A DNA stretch of 64,000 nt from Salarias fasciatus. Its lineage: Eukaryota; Chordata; Actinopteri; Blenniiformes; Blenniidae. A program made the position numbers and the translations under genes. The notes under the pieces are model-generated. The model saw nothing but the letters and a program-made list of their open reading frames with translations. It was not told the DNA's origin and did not search any database. The DNA is taken from positions 16,273,586 through 16,337,585 of the forward strand of contig NC_043751.1 in assembly GCF_902148845.1 (NCBI RefSeq). The letters are read 5' to 3'. Within the stretch, counting starts at the first letter, position 1. Each line of letters starts with the position of its first letter. Of this stretch, positions 31,916 through 42,253 are shown piece by piece.

Positions 31916-32435
31916 AGAAATTTTGGGGAATCAGAACCATATATGTTAAACGTTTGTTTTGTCAAGTTGCCAGGCGATGGAGCTTTAACCAAATAAACTA
32001 AACAACAGCGAAACAAAACTAAATAGAACAAAAATAGCAAAAACAGACCTAATCTCTTCCATCTGCCTTATCCTCAGCTGCCTCATGCACACTGTTATTC
32101 CCATAACAGTTGATGTTTTGCAGTGCATCAACATTTCCTTGCCTTGCTGCAGGTTAAACTGCCCTTCATTTGGGGGTTCACAATGGCTGACATTATATTG
32201 ATCGGCAGTTCTTCACAGAATGTACTTTGGCAAAAATAACGAGTGTGGTTTGTCATAACCGGGGCAAGTAAACCTAACCCAAGGTCAACATAACCTTCAG
32301 TGGCCACTATTTTCTGAGTCCATTTCCAAACTACTGAAAGGAAATGTTTTTAAAAAGAACAAGAAAAGAACACAAGGAGGTGCTTTTGTTAGGTACATTT
32401 TCGAATTTATCAAAACATTTTACTAAAAACAAGTC
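31916..32435. other. Non-repeated flank upstream of the ZP3-like array
   Basis: There is no coding frame. It contains the ERE-like site at 32283-32295. Similarity among the three array units begins only at about 32436, so this flank belongs to copy 1 alone. Confidence 0.6.
32283..32295 (+). promoter_or_regulatory. Oestrogen-response-element-like palindrome (GGTCAACATAACC)
   Basis: This is one base from the consensus GGTCAnnnTGACC, and the wider AAGGT...AACCTT is also symmetrical. It lies 368 bp before the ATG of ZP3-like copy 1 and upstream of the duplicated unit. Copies 2 and 3 have LTR-remnant leader sequence at the equivalent place and no such site. Function is inference. Confidence 0.5.
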
Positions 32436-32527
32436 TATATCAGGTGAAATGTCACATTTTTTGGTTAAGAGATGCTGTCATTTTATTGGTTGATGTGTAC
32501 GGTCATTAAGTCTGGCGGGGAATGGCC

Positions 32528-32581
32528 AGCTGAAGGGGAGGGCAATGGAGACTGAGTAAACAAGACCACTGTGTTATAAAA
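32528..32581 (+). promoter_or_regulatory. Core promoter of ZP3-like copy 1 (E-box, GTAAACA, TATA)
   Basis: An E-box CAGCTG at about 32529, a forkhead-like GTAAACA at about 32557 and TATAAAA at 32575-32581 lie 70-120 bases before the ATG. E-boxes bound by FIGLA are known upstream of vertebrate ZP genes. Matching TATA boxes are at 37068-37074 (copy 2) and 42178-42184 (copy 3). Confidence 0.6.
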
Positions 32582-32650
32582 GTAGCTGCACATTTCCATC
32601 ATCCTTACAGCACCCAGTGAACTGTGCAGATCACTTGTTGTTGTGAAGCC

Positions 32651-33356
32651 ATGGTGTTGAAGTGTAGCACTGCTTGCCTTGTGGCACTGGCCTTGCTCGG
32701 CTGCTTCTGCGAGGCTCAGTATGGCATTCAGAAGCCTTCCACTCCTCAGAAACCGTCGCCACAATATCCTCAGCAGGAGAAGCAGAATTTTGAAAAACCA
32801 CTGGACTGGAAATACCCTGAGGAGGTCAAGCCTGCAGTAAAACCTGAGGGTCCGTTTGAGCAGAGAAACCCTGTTGCAGCTCGAACCGTTGCTGTTGACT
32901 GCAGAGAGCAGTCCGCTTATGTGGAAGTTCAGAAGGATTTGTTTGCAATTGGTCAGTTCATCAATCCCGCTGACCTCACCATTGGAAACTGCGCAGTTTC
33001 TGGAGAAGACCGTGTGGCTCAGGTGTTGATTTTCGAGTTCGCACTGCAGGACTGTGGAAGTCAATTGACGGTAAGCACAATGCATACAGTCAATCACAGA
33101 AAAATGAACAGTTCATGATATTCAGTGTTGAATTGAAACAATGGAAGAAAATCTTCTTTGTATTATATCTTTACTAGCTGACAGACGACTCCCTGATCTA
33201 CTCCTACACTGTGAACTATAATCCCCAAGCACTGGGTACTTCACCTGTGGTGAGAACTAACCCGGCAGCTGTAATTGTGGAGTGCTACTACCCAAGGTGT
33301 GTAATGAAGATGTGTGAAACTGAAAACTAACATTTTTAAATACATACATACGTACG

Positions 33357-33440
<84 letters not shown>

Positions 33441-34960
33441 CATGCCATAAAATCTGTTGCTTTTCACCTAAGAAAACCTATTGAAACCGAGCCTATTCTG
33501 AGCATATAGAACTACATCGAGAAAACTAAATCTCTTGAAATATTTAGGAGGCACAACGTGAGCAGTCTTCCCCTTGAGCCCGTCTGGGTCCCATACTCTT
33601 CAGTCAAGATTTCAGAGGAATTCTTGTACTTCAGTCTGACACTGATGACTGGTGAGTTCAAAAACAGTTCTTTGATATACTTGATCTTTAATGCAACTGC
33701 GACACAAAATGTACAACCGCCAACATTGTTGAACTCTTTTGTCCCAACGTGCAGAGGACTTCCTGTACGCAAGGCCAAGCTACCAGTATTTCCTGGGAGA
33801 GACCATTAATGTGGAGGCTTCCGTCAGCCAGTACTTCCATGTACCCCTCCGTGTTTTCGTGGACCAGTGTGTTGCTACACTTTCACCTGACTCATCCTCC
33901 CAACCCAGTTATGCCCTCATCACTGATGGGTAAAACACTTTAATGAGTGAACAGAAGTAGTTATCCACAATGATGAAAAAAAAAAGAAAAAAGAAAAAAA
34001 AGATGACCACGAGCATTAAAACATCTGTTTTATTTTTTGTGTTTCTGTAGATGCGTCATTGATGCCCGGCTCACTGGCTCACGCTCCAGGTTCCTTTCTC
34101 GGACCTCAGATGACAAACTTCAGTTTCAGCTGGACGCGTTCACATTCGAGGGCATTGACAGTGGAACGGTATGCATCTCTGACACTGAGTAACTGAGTTA
34201 GGTATGCCTAAGTTTGACGACTAATTTGATAAAAAAGAATACAAATATCAACACAAATTCTCACATTCCCACAGTTTTACATTACCTGCTCCTTGAGAGC
34301 AGCACCTGTTGACGTTGGCATTGATGCCTCACACAGAGCTTGTTCCTACAGCAGTGGGTGAGTCTGTATGTGTACACTCGTACGAAGGATGATCGCAGAT
34401 TGAGAATGCATATCGTATTTACCTGCTTCCATGTCTCTTTCTTCCTAGGTGGACAGAGGCCAATGGATTTAATTCAGTTTGTGGTTCTTGTGAGCCTGTT
34501 GGAGTACCATTACCCCCTGCTAATCCAGGACCAGGAACTGGACCTGGAACTGGAATTGGACATGGAACTGGAATTGGAACTGGAACTGGAATTGGAACTG
34601 GAACCGGAATTGGAACTGGAACTGGAAGTGGTACTGGTACCGTAGGAAATCCAGGAATTACAGGAAGTACAGGAGGTAGTACCATCTGGGGTAAGCCCTC
34701 AAAGCCCTCAAACCCTGGTGGCAGGAAGATCCGAGAAGCAGCCAAAAAGGAAGGTATGTCATTTAAAGTCTGACTTTTCAAAAAAAGATGCAATTCCGAT
34801 TTTTCCGAACACTGATTTTTCACTGTGTCCTTGCTTGTACGGAAATCAGACCTTGGTGTGCCTGCTGTAATATGCTCTCTACCTTTCTTTCTCAGTTTTC
34901 GAATGGCAAGGCGAGGTCAGACTGGGCCCCTTTCAGATTGGAGAGAAGGCTATTGCTTAA
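32651..34960 (+). CDS. ZP3-type egg-envelope protein, copy 1 (choriogenin L-like)
   Basis: Eight exons (32651-33070, 33178-33296, 33548-33651, 33755-33929, 34051-34168, 34275-34357, 34449-34753, 34896-34960) give 462 residues. The Met chosen starts MVLKCSTACLVALALLGCFCEA, a signal peptide (likely cut before QYGIQKP); the frame is open nine codons upstream but without an ATG. A short Pro/Gln-rich segment follows, then a ZP domain (about 75-365) with no trefoil. Its FYITCSLRAAP and CSYSSGWTEANG segments match ZP3/choriogenin L. Exon 7 then encodes a Gly-Thr-rich repeat (GTGTGIG type) and RKIR, a possible furin-class site, before the tail. ZP3-class proteins pair with ZP1/ZPB proteins in the envelope, so the neighbour at 27254-29897 is a natural partner. 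An AATAAA at 34992-34997 lies 32 bases after the stop. Confidence 0.93.
33369..33436 (+). repeat. (TA)n microsatellite in copy 1 intron 2
   Basis: There is a run of about 34 TA dinucleotides. The same place in copy 2 has only about five, so length changed after the duplication. Confidence 0.9.
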
Positions 34961-34991
34961 CTTCATTTCCTGCCATGGCTGTGATCATCAA

Positions 34992-34997
34992 AATAAA
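34992..34997 (+). terminator. Poly(A) signal, ZP3-like copy 1
   Basis: AATAAA lies 32 bases after the TAA stop. The identical site for copy 2 is at 40096-40101. A second AATAAA cluster lies about 110 bases further on. Confidence 0.7.
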
Positions 34998-35539
34998 CTT
35001 TATCATTGGTTCACAACTGTCTGTATGCTATTCACTTCAGTCTTTGTGGTAGTTCAGCAACCAGGGAGTAAATGCTGTTTAATGAAATGTAACTTAAATT
35101 AGAAATATCAAAGGCCAAATAAAAGCATCAAAATAAACTAATATATTCAAGAACCCTATTTGTAAAAGTGTGACTTGTTTTCCCTTTTGTGTGATGATAA
35201 ATGTTACCTATTTGAACCCCATCACATCAAATAAAACTGTTTTATTTTGATGGAAATAAACATTAAAATGTTTGAAAAGCTCATATGATTCACTGAGAAC
35301 TCCTTCACCTATTTTTTTTGGTAAATGACATGAATGATCATGATTACATGAGAGATCAGAGATCATGATTACATGAAAGGGGAGACGGGGTATAGTCAAA
35401 GGATCTAAGTAAAGCTTATACAAACAAATGATAAAATGCTACAGTTATGCCATATTATCCTAACAGTTATATAAAGTACAGGCATTCAAGCATATCCGTG
35501 GGATCATCAGGAACAACAGAAACAAAGACATTGTGCTAC

Positions 35540-35650
35540 TCAAACTTGGAGTTCAGCTGGGGACTCTCTGTGGAGAGTTTGCATGTTCTCCCTGAGCTGA
35601 TTAGTTACGAACATCCCACAGTCCAAAGGCACACACTCAGGGCTAATTAG
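35540..35650 (+). repeat. Fragment of dispersed teleost repeat, copied with the array
   Basis: It reads 'GGAGAGTTTGCATGTTCTCC', then 'CACAGTCCAAAGGCACACAC', then 'AGGGCTAATTAGTGA', as in the common fish repeat also found in chkb. It is duplicated at about 40643-40753 and 43990-44087 as part of the array unit. Confidence 0.55.
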
Positions 35651-35838
35651 TGATCACAAAATTGTGGATCAGCTCCAACACCACTGTGATAATGCATTAG
35701 ACAGAACAGAACAGCGATTCATGAACTGTGGACCGATGCCCACTTGTAGGCCCCAAAAGTAATGAAATTGTGATGCATGAGGTAAATGACCATAACTTGA
35801 TTAAAAGTTTTCAATATTCAGTTTGGTAAGGATTACAC

Positions 35839-35841
35839 ACA

Positions 35842-35917
<76 letters not shown>
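35839..35917 (+). repeat. (CA)n microsatellite, unit 1
   Basis: There are about 37 CA repeats. Unit 2 has a longer run at 40940-41038. Unit 3 has only a short interrupted one near 44275-44300. Confidence 0.9.
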
Positions 35918-35921
<4 letters not shown>

Positions 35922-36059
35922 AATGCAAAATATTAATGCAGCTTCTTTTCTCTCCATGAAGTTTGATTCCAATTGAAACTGTGACTGCTCATAGTCTTAC
36001 GTGTGTGGGACATAGACTTTGTGAAAATTTACTATTTCTATTACTATTTTCTGTTCTAT

Positions 36060-36607
36060 TTACTATTATGGAAAAACACAGCTTGTGAACTCATATAATC
36101 TTGCTTGTCTAATCAGACACGCGCTAATGTTCATGCAAGGACTTCGGAGTTTCTGTGTGCAGAAAGACAACTCTTTATCAGGCACGGAGCGGCTGTGCTG
36201 GGACAACGGGAGGAACACCGTATTCACATCAGTGCGCGAGAAGCAGAGGTCCAATCAGCCCAAACCAGCTCCAGTGATGTATGAGCCAGTGGAATGAAGA
36301 AGTCACCCTGCCTACGAGTGGAAGACTTCATAAATACACACGCATGAGATTAGACATCGCCTTTTTGCTCTAACTCTGTCGGTGAGGGCTGCTCACGAAC
36401 AGACCAGGGACACAGAGGACCAGAACTCTGTCTAGAGGCTTCGCGCAAATAAATTGTAATCAGTGTTGGAGATCTGCACTGGGACTCTTTATTTCTGCAC
36501 TCTATTTGGGATCTATGAAAGAATCTGGTTCAAGGAGCAATCGGAGGCGAGCCCGGCACTGAAGGGAGGGAAACTCCGTCTTCGACAACTGGCGCCACGA
36601 ACAGGAT
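36060..36607 (+). mobile_element. LTR-retroelement remnant (LTR plus primer-binding site), unit 1
   Basis: This is a fossil. An LTR-like block has a TATA-like box (CATAAATA, about 36329), an AATAAA at 36448-36453 and an end at ..TTCGACA (about 36587). A tRNA-complementary TGGCGCCACGAACAGG follows at 36590, the standard place of a primer-binding site. Some leader sequence follows, but no gag, pol or env frame. The left edge is uncertain. Family (Gypsy- or ERV-like) is not resolved. It predates the array duplication, since it recurs in unit 2 (to 41728) and partly in unit 3. Confidence 0.6.
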
Positions 36608-36798
36608 CCCGGAGGCAGAATAAGGAGGCAGAGAACGCACCAACATCACAACCAGCCAGCTAACAACTAAAAGGCAAGGATACTACCTGTTGTAAAAGTA
36701 TCCGATTGGCTAACGCTAAATTGACGGTTGTGAAGTTGTTTGTGCTTGCACTTGTGGCTTAAATGTTGCAAAAGCACATTTTGTTGTTGTGCAAGGTC

Positions 36799-36925
36799 CC
36801 ATTTTTACCTGCGTCATCGGGGACGTCAGGGTAGGAAGCTGGTTGAAAAAAGGATTACCAGTGGATAACAGGCCATTTTTACCTGCGTCATCAGGGACAT
36901 CAGGGTAGGAAGCTGGTATAAAGAG
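36799..36925 (+). repeat. 74-bp direct duplication in the leader after the LTR remnant
   Basis: The stretch starting 'CCATTTTTACCTGCGTCATC' at 36799 recurs at 36873, each followed by 'AGGGTAGGAAGCTGGT'. The same pair is found in unit 2 (about 41920-42045). The second copy ends right at the start of the next array unit. Confidence 0.8.
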
Positions 36926-37143
36926 GACTATATCGTGAGAAATGTGACATGTTTTGGTTAAGAGATGCTGTCATTTTATTGGTTGATGTGTACGATCATT
37001 AAGTCTGGCAGGGAGTGGCCAGCTGAAGGGGAGGGCAATGTAGACTGAGTAAACAAGACCACTGTGTTATAAAAGTAGCTGCACATTTCCATCATCCTTA
37101 CAGCACCCAGTGAACTGTGCAGATCACTTGTTGTTGTGAAGCC

Positions 37144-40064
37144 ATGGTGTTGAAGTGTAGCACTGCTTGCCTTGTGGCACTGGCCTTGCTCGACTGCTTC
37201 TGCGAGGCTCAGTATGGCATTCAGAAGCCTTCCACTCCTCAGAAACCGTCGCCACAATATCCTCAGCAGGAAAAGCAGAATTTTGGAAAACCACTGGACT
37301 GGAAATACCCTGAGGAGGTCAAGCCTGCAGTAAAACCTGAGGGTCCGTTTGAGCAGAGAAACCCTGTTGCAGCTCGAACCGTTGCTGTTGACTGCAGAGA
37401 GCAGTCCGCTTATGTGGAAGTTCAGAAGGATTTGTTTGCAATTGGTCAGTTCATCAATCCCGCTGACCTCACCATTGGAAACTGCGCAGTTACTGGAGAA
37501 GACCGTGTGGCTCAGGTGTTGATTTTTGAGTTCGCACTGCAGGACTGTGGAAGTCAATTGACGGTAAGCACAATGCATACAGTCAATCACAGAAAAATGA
37601 ACAGTTCATGATATTCAGTGTTGAATTGAAACAATGGAAGAAAATCTTCTTTGTATTATATCTTTACTAGCTGACAGACGACTCTCTGATCTACTCCTAC
37701 ACTGTGAACTATAATCCCCAAGCACTGGGTACTTCACCTGTGGTGAGAACTAACCCGGCAGCTGTAATTGTGGAGTGCTACTACCCAAGGTGTGTAATGA
37801 AGATGTGTGAAACTGAAAACTAACATTTTTAAATACATACATACGTACGTACATACATACATATATATATGCCATAAAATCTGTTGCTTTTCACCTAAGA
37901 AAACCTATTGAAACTGAGCCTATTCTGAGCATATAGAACTACATCGAGAAAACAAAATCTCTTGAAATATTTAGGAGGCACAACGTGAGCAGTCTTCCCC
38001 TTGAGCCCGTCTGGGTCCCATACTCTTCAGTCAAGATTTCAGAGGAATTCTTGTACTTCAGTCTGACACTGCTGACTGGTGAGTTCAAAAACAGTTCTTT
38101 GATATACTTGATCTTTAATGCAACTGCGACACAAAATGTACAACCGCCAACATTGTTGAACTCTTTTGTCCCAACGTGCAGAGGACTTCCTGTACGCAAG
38201 GCCAAGCTACCAGTATTTCCTGGGAGAGACCATTAATGTGGAGGCTTCCGTCAGCCAGTACTTCCATGTACCCCTCCGTGTTTTCGTGGACCAGTGTGTT
38301 GCTACACTTTCACCTGACTCATCCTCCCAACCCAGTTATGCCCTCATCACTGATGGGTAAAACACTTTAATGAGTGAACAGAAGTAGTTATCCACAATGA
38401 TTTAAAAAAAACAAACAAACAAAAAAAGGTAACACTTTACTTGAAGCCCCCCTGTATAACACATTATAAGTAGTTATAAACACTCATACATGATCACAAC
38501 GCTTTATAACTCACTATACAGCACTATACAGCATAGGGTTAGGTTTGGAATAACAAAAAAGAAAAGCACGGGAAACAGAATATTCTTCATAATGCAACAA
38601 TGGACCCGGGGGGGGGGGGGGGGGGGGGGGGTATGTGCACGAAGTTGGTTGTGTGAATAAGAACCTGAAAGATGATTAAAAGAATTAAGGCAAGAGAAGC
38701 ACCCTACAATAATTAAAAAGTACAAATTCATAAATAGCCACGAAATAGATAAATAAATAAATAAATAAATATTGATATGAGTAAAAGGTTAAAATCAACC
38801 CTAAGACTCCAGAATGGCAGAAAATTCTATTTAAAAGGATGGGTATTACTTGTCGGTTTCAAGGCATTTGTTAAGAATTTCATCGATGTGCCAAAGAGGT
38901 TCTAATTGACCCTCTGCTTACTATACTCAAACCAGAGGGGAGCGGGGAGGGAAGAGGATTAATTACATTATTAATACACATTATGACATTATTAATTACA
39001 CAGCATAGGGTTAGGGTTAGGTCCTGGCATTGTGATCATCTATAAATGTTTATAACTATAGCTACACGTGTTATAATGGCATTATAATGCTTTATGAATG
39101 TACTTATAATGTGTTATACAGGGGGGCTTCAAGTAAAGTGTTACCAAAAAAAAAGATGACCACAAGCATCAAAACATCTGTTTTATTTTTTGTGTTTCTG
39201 TAGATGCGTCATTGATGCCCTGCTCACTGGCTCGCGCTCCAGGTTCCTTTCTCGGACCTCAGATGACAAACTTCAGTTTCAGCTGGACGTGTTCAGATTC
39301 GAGGGCATTGACAGTGGAACGGTATGCATCTCTGACACTGAGTAACTGAGTTAGGTATGCCTAAGTTTGACGACTAATTTGATAAAAAAGAATACAAATA
39401 TCAACACAAATTCTCACATTCCCACAGTTTTACATTACCTGCTCCTTGAGAGCAGCACCTGTTGACGTTGGCATTGATGCCTCACACAGAGCTTGTTCCT
39501 ACAGCAGTGGGTGAGTCTGTATGTGTACAGTCGTATGAAGGATGATCGCAGATTGAGAATGCATATCGTATTTACCTGCTTCCATGTCCCTTTCTTTCTA
39601 GGTGGACAGAGGCCAATGGATTTAATTCAGTTTGTGGTTCTTGTGAGCCTGTTGGAGTACCATTACCCCCTGCTAATCCAGGACCAGGAACTGGACCTGG
39701 AACCGGAATTGGAACTGGAACTGGAACTGGAAATGGTACTGGTACCGTAGGAAATACAGGAAATACAGGAAGTACAGGAGGTAGTACCATCTGGGGTAAG
39801 CCCTCAAAGCCCTCAAACCCTGGCAGCAGGAAGATCCGAGAAGCAGCCAAAAAGGAAGGTATGTCATTTAAAGTCTGACTTTTCAAAAAAGATACAATTC
39901 CGATTTTTCCGAACACTGATTTTTCACTGTCCGCTTGCTTGTACGGATATCTGACCTTGGTGTGCCTGCTGTAATATGCTCTCTACCTTTCTTTCTCAGT
40001 TTTCGAATGGCAAGGCGAGGTCAGACTGGGCCCCTTTCAGATTGGAGAGAAGGCTATTGCTTAA
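37144..40064 (+). CDS. ZP3-type egg-envelope protein, copy 2 (choriogenin L-like)
   Basis: Eight exons with the same phases as copy 1 (37144-37563, 37671-37789, 37975-38078, 38182-38356, 39204-39321, 39428-39510, 39602-39858, 40000-40064) give 446 residues and no frame break. It differs from copy 1 by a handful of substitutions (for example Gly to Asp in the signal peptide, LLDCFCEA; Arg to Leu in IDALLTGS; Ala to Val in QLDVFRFEG). Its Gly-Thr-rich repeat in exon 7 is 16 residues shorter. Signal peptide, ZP domain, GTG repeat, RKIR site and tail are all present. Intron 4 is enlarged by an inverted-repeat transposon that leaves the splice sites untouched. The core promoter is copied, but the upstream ERE-like site of copy 1 is not. 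Confidence 0.93.
38428..39145. mobile_element. Non-autonomous DNA transposon (MITE-like), 718 bp, in copy 2 intron 4
   Basis: It begins GGTAACACTTTACTTGAAGC and ends in the exact reverse complement; the terminal inverted repeats are identical for 45 bases (38428-38472 against 39101-39145). It is flanked by A-runs on both sides, so the target duplication cannot be read. It contains a G run at 38608-38631 and a direct repeat CAGCATAGGGTTAGG (about 38530 and 39002). No protein is coded. It is absent from the same intron of copy 1, so it inserted after the duplication. Confidence 0.9.
38608..38631 (+). repeat. Poly(G) run of 24
   Basis: An uninterrupted G run lies inside the copy-2 transposon. 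The length may be an assembly estimate, as such runs sequence poorly. Confidence 0.85.
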
Positions 40065-40939
40065 CTTCATTTCCTGCCATGGCTGTGATCATCAAAATAA
40101 ACTTTATCATTGGTTCACAACTGTCTGTATGCTATTCACTTCAGTCTTTGTGGTAGTTCAGCAACCAGGGAGTAAATGCTGTTTAATGAAATGTAACTTA
40201 AATTAGAAATATCAAAGGCCAAATAAAAGCATCAAAATAAACTAATATATTCAAGAACCCTATTTGTAAAAGTGTGACTTGTTTTCCCTTTTGTGTGATG
40301 ATAAATGTTACCTATTTGAACCCCATCACATCAAATAAAACTGTTTTATTTTGATGGAAATAAACATTAAAATGTTTGAAAAGCTCATATGATTCACTGA
40401 GAACTCCTTCACCTATTTTTTTTGGTAAATGACATGAATGATCATGATTACATGAGAGATCAGAGATCATGATTACATGAAAGGGGAGACGGGGTATAGT
40501 CAAAGGATCTAAGTAAAGCTTATACAAACAAATGATAAAATGCTACAGTTATGCCATATTATCCTAACAGTTATATAAAGTACAGGCATTCAAGCATATC
40601 CGTGGGATCATCAGGAACAACAGAAACAAAGACATTGTGCTACTCAAACTTGGAGTTCATCTGGGGACTCTCTGTGGAGAGTTTGCATGTTCTCCCTGAG
40701 CTGATTAGTTACGAACATCCCACAGTCCAAAGGCACACACTCAGGGCTAATTAGTGATCACAAAATTGTGGATCAGCTCCAACACCACTGTGATAATGCA
40801 TTAGACAGAACAGAACAGCGATTCATGAACTGTGGACCGATGCCCACTTGTAGGCCCCAAAAGTAATGAAATTGTGATGCATGAAGTAAATGACCATAAC
40901 TTGATTAAAAGTTTTCAATATTCAGTTTTGTTAAGGATT

Positions 40940-40946
40940 ACACACA

Positions 40947-41038
<92 letters not shown>
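40940..41038 (+). repeat. (CA)n microsatellite, unit 2
   Basis: About 48 CA repeats at the position of the 35839 run in unit 1, longer by about ten. Confidence 0.9.
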
Positions 41039-41042
<4 letters not shown>

Positions 41043-41179
41043 AATGCAAAATATTAATGCAGCTTCTTTTCTCTCCATGAAGTTTGATTCCAATTGAAAC
41101 TGTGACTGCTCATAGTCTTACGTGTGTGGGACATAGACTTTGTGAAAATTTACTATTTCTATTACTATTTTCTGTTCTA

Positions 41180-41728
41180 TTTACTATTATGGAAAAACAC
41201 AGCTTGTGAACTCATATAATCTTGCTCGTCTAATCAGACACATGCTAATGTTCATGCAAGGACTTCGGAGTTTCTGTGTGCAGAAAGACAACTCTTTATC
41301 AGGCACGGAGCGGCTGTGCTGGGACAACGGGAGGAACACCGTATTCACATCAGTGCGCGAGAAGCAGAGGTCCAATCAGCCCAAACCAGCTCCAGTGATG
41401 TATGAGCCAGTGGAATGAAGAAGTCACCCTGCCTACGAGTGGAAGACTTCATAAATACACACGCATGAGATTAGACATCGCCTTTTTGCTCTAACTCTGT
41501 CGATGAGGGCTGCTCACGAACAGACCAGGGACACAGAGGACCAGAACTCTGTCTAGAGGCTTCGCGCAAATAAATTGTAATCAGCGTTGGAGATCTGCAC
41601 TGGGACTCTTTATTTCTGCACTCTATTTGGGATCTGAGAAAGAATCTGGTTCAAGGAGCAATCGGAGGCGAGCCCGGCACTGAAGGGAGGAAAACTCCGT
41701 CTTCGACAACTGGCGCCACGAACAGGAT
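41180..41728 (+). mobile_element. LTR-retroelement remnant, unit 2 copy
   Basis: This is a fossil. It is near-identical to the block at 36060-36607: TATA-like box, AATAAA, LTR end at ..TTCGACA and TGGCGCCACGAACAGG at 41711. It was copied with the array unit, not by a second insertion, because the flanks match on both sides. No coding parts. Confidence 0.6.
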
Positions 41729-42253
41729 CCCGGAGGCAGAATAAAGAGGCAGAGAAGGCACCAACATCACAACCAGCCAGCTAACAACTAAAAGGCAAGG
41801 ATACTACCTGTTGTAAAAGTGTCCGATTGGCAAACGCTAAACTGACGGTTGTGAAGTTGTTTGTGCTTGCACTTGTGGCTTAAATGTTGCAAAAGCACAT
41901 TTTGTTGTTGTGCAAGGTCCCATTTTTACCTGCGTCATCGGGGACGTCAGGGTAGGAAGCTGGTTGAAAAAAGGATTACCAGTGGATAACAGGCCATTTT
42001 TATATGCGTCATCAGGGACATCAGGGTAGGAAACTGGTTTAAAAAGGACTATATCGTGTGAAATGTGACATGTTTTGGTTAAGAGATGCTGTCATTTTAT
42101 TGGTTGATGTGTATGGTCATTAAGTCTGGCAGCTGAAGGGGAGGTCAATGTAGATTGAGTAAACAAGACCACTGTGTTATAAAAGTAGCTGCACATTTCC
42201 ATCATCCTTACAGCACCCAGTGAACTGTGCAGATCACTTGTTGTTGTGAAGCC

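Larger units (their letters stand above)
32436..36928 (+). repeat. Tandem array unit 1 (ZP3-like gene plus LTR remnant)
   Basis: From 'GGTTAAGAGATGCTGTCATT' onward, units 1 and 2 are nearly identical over gene, downstream flank, (CA)n run, LTR-like block and leader. ATG-to-ATG spacing is 4493 bp (unit 1 to 2) and 5110 bp (unit 2 to 3); the extra length in unit 2 is mostly a 718-bp transposon. Confidence 0.85.
36929..42050 (+). repeat. Tandem array unit 2
   Basis: Starts at 'ACTATATCGTGAGAAATGTG' and carries the second ZP3-like gene, the same downstream flank, a longer (CA)n run and the LTR remnant. It differs from unit 1 mainly by a 718-bp transposon in intron 4, a short (TA)n run and a shorter exon-7 repeat. 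Confidence 0.85.

Noticed and set aside
32624-32650. Nine codons before the chosen Met of the ZP3-like genes.
   Set aside because: The frame there begins with GTG, not ATG, and the signal peptide starts properly at the ATG at 32651.
32483-33097. A 204-codon minus-strand frame opposite exon 1 of the ZP3-like genes, repeated in all three units (also 36976-37590 and 42092-42829).
   Set aside because: It lies antisense to a clear coding exon and its promoter; its conservation follows from the duplication. No domain is recognisable.
34681-34690. A GTAAGC splice donor inside exon 7 of the ZP3-like gene (after ACCATCTGGG).
   Set aside because: Reading on stays open and gives GKPSKPSNPG then RKIREAAKKE, after which a donor fits the phase of the last exon. 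The inner site is not needed.
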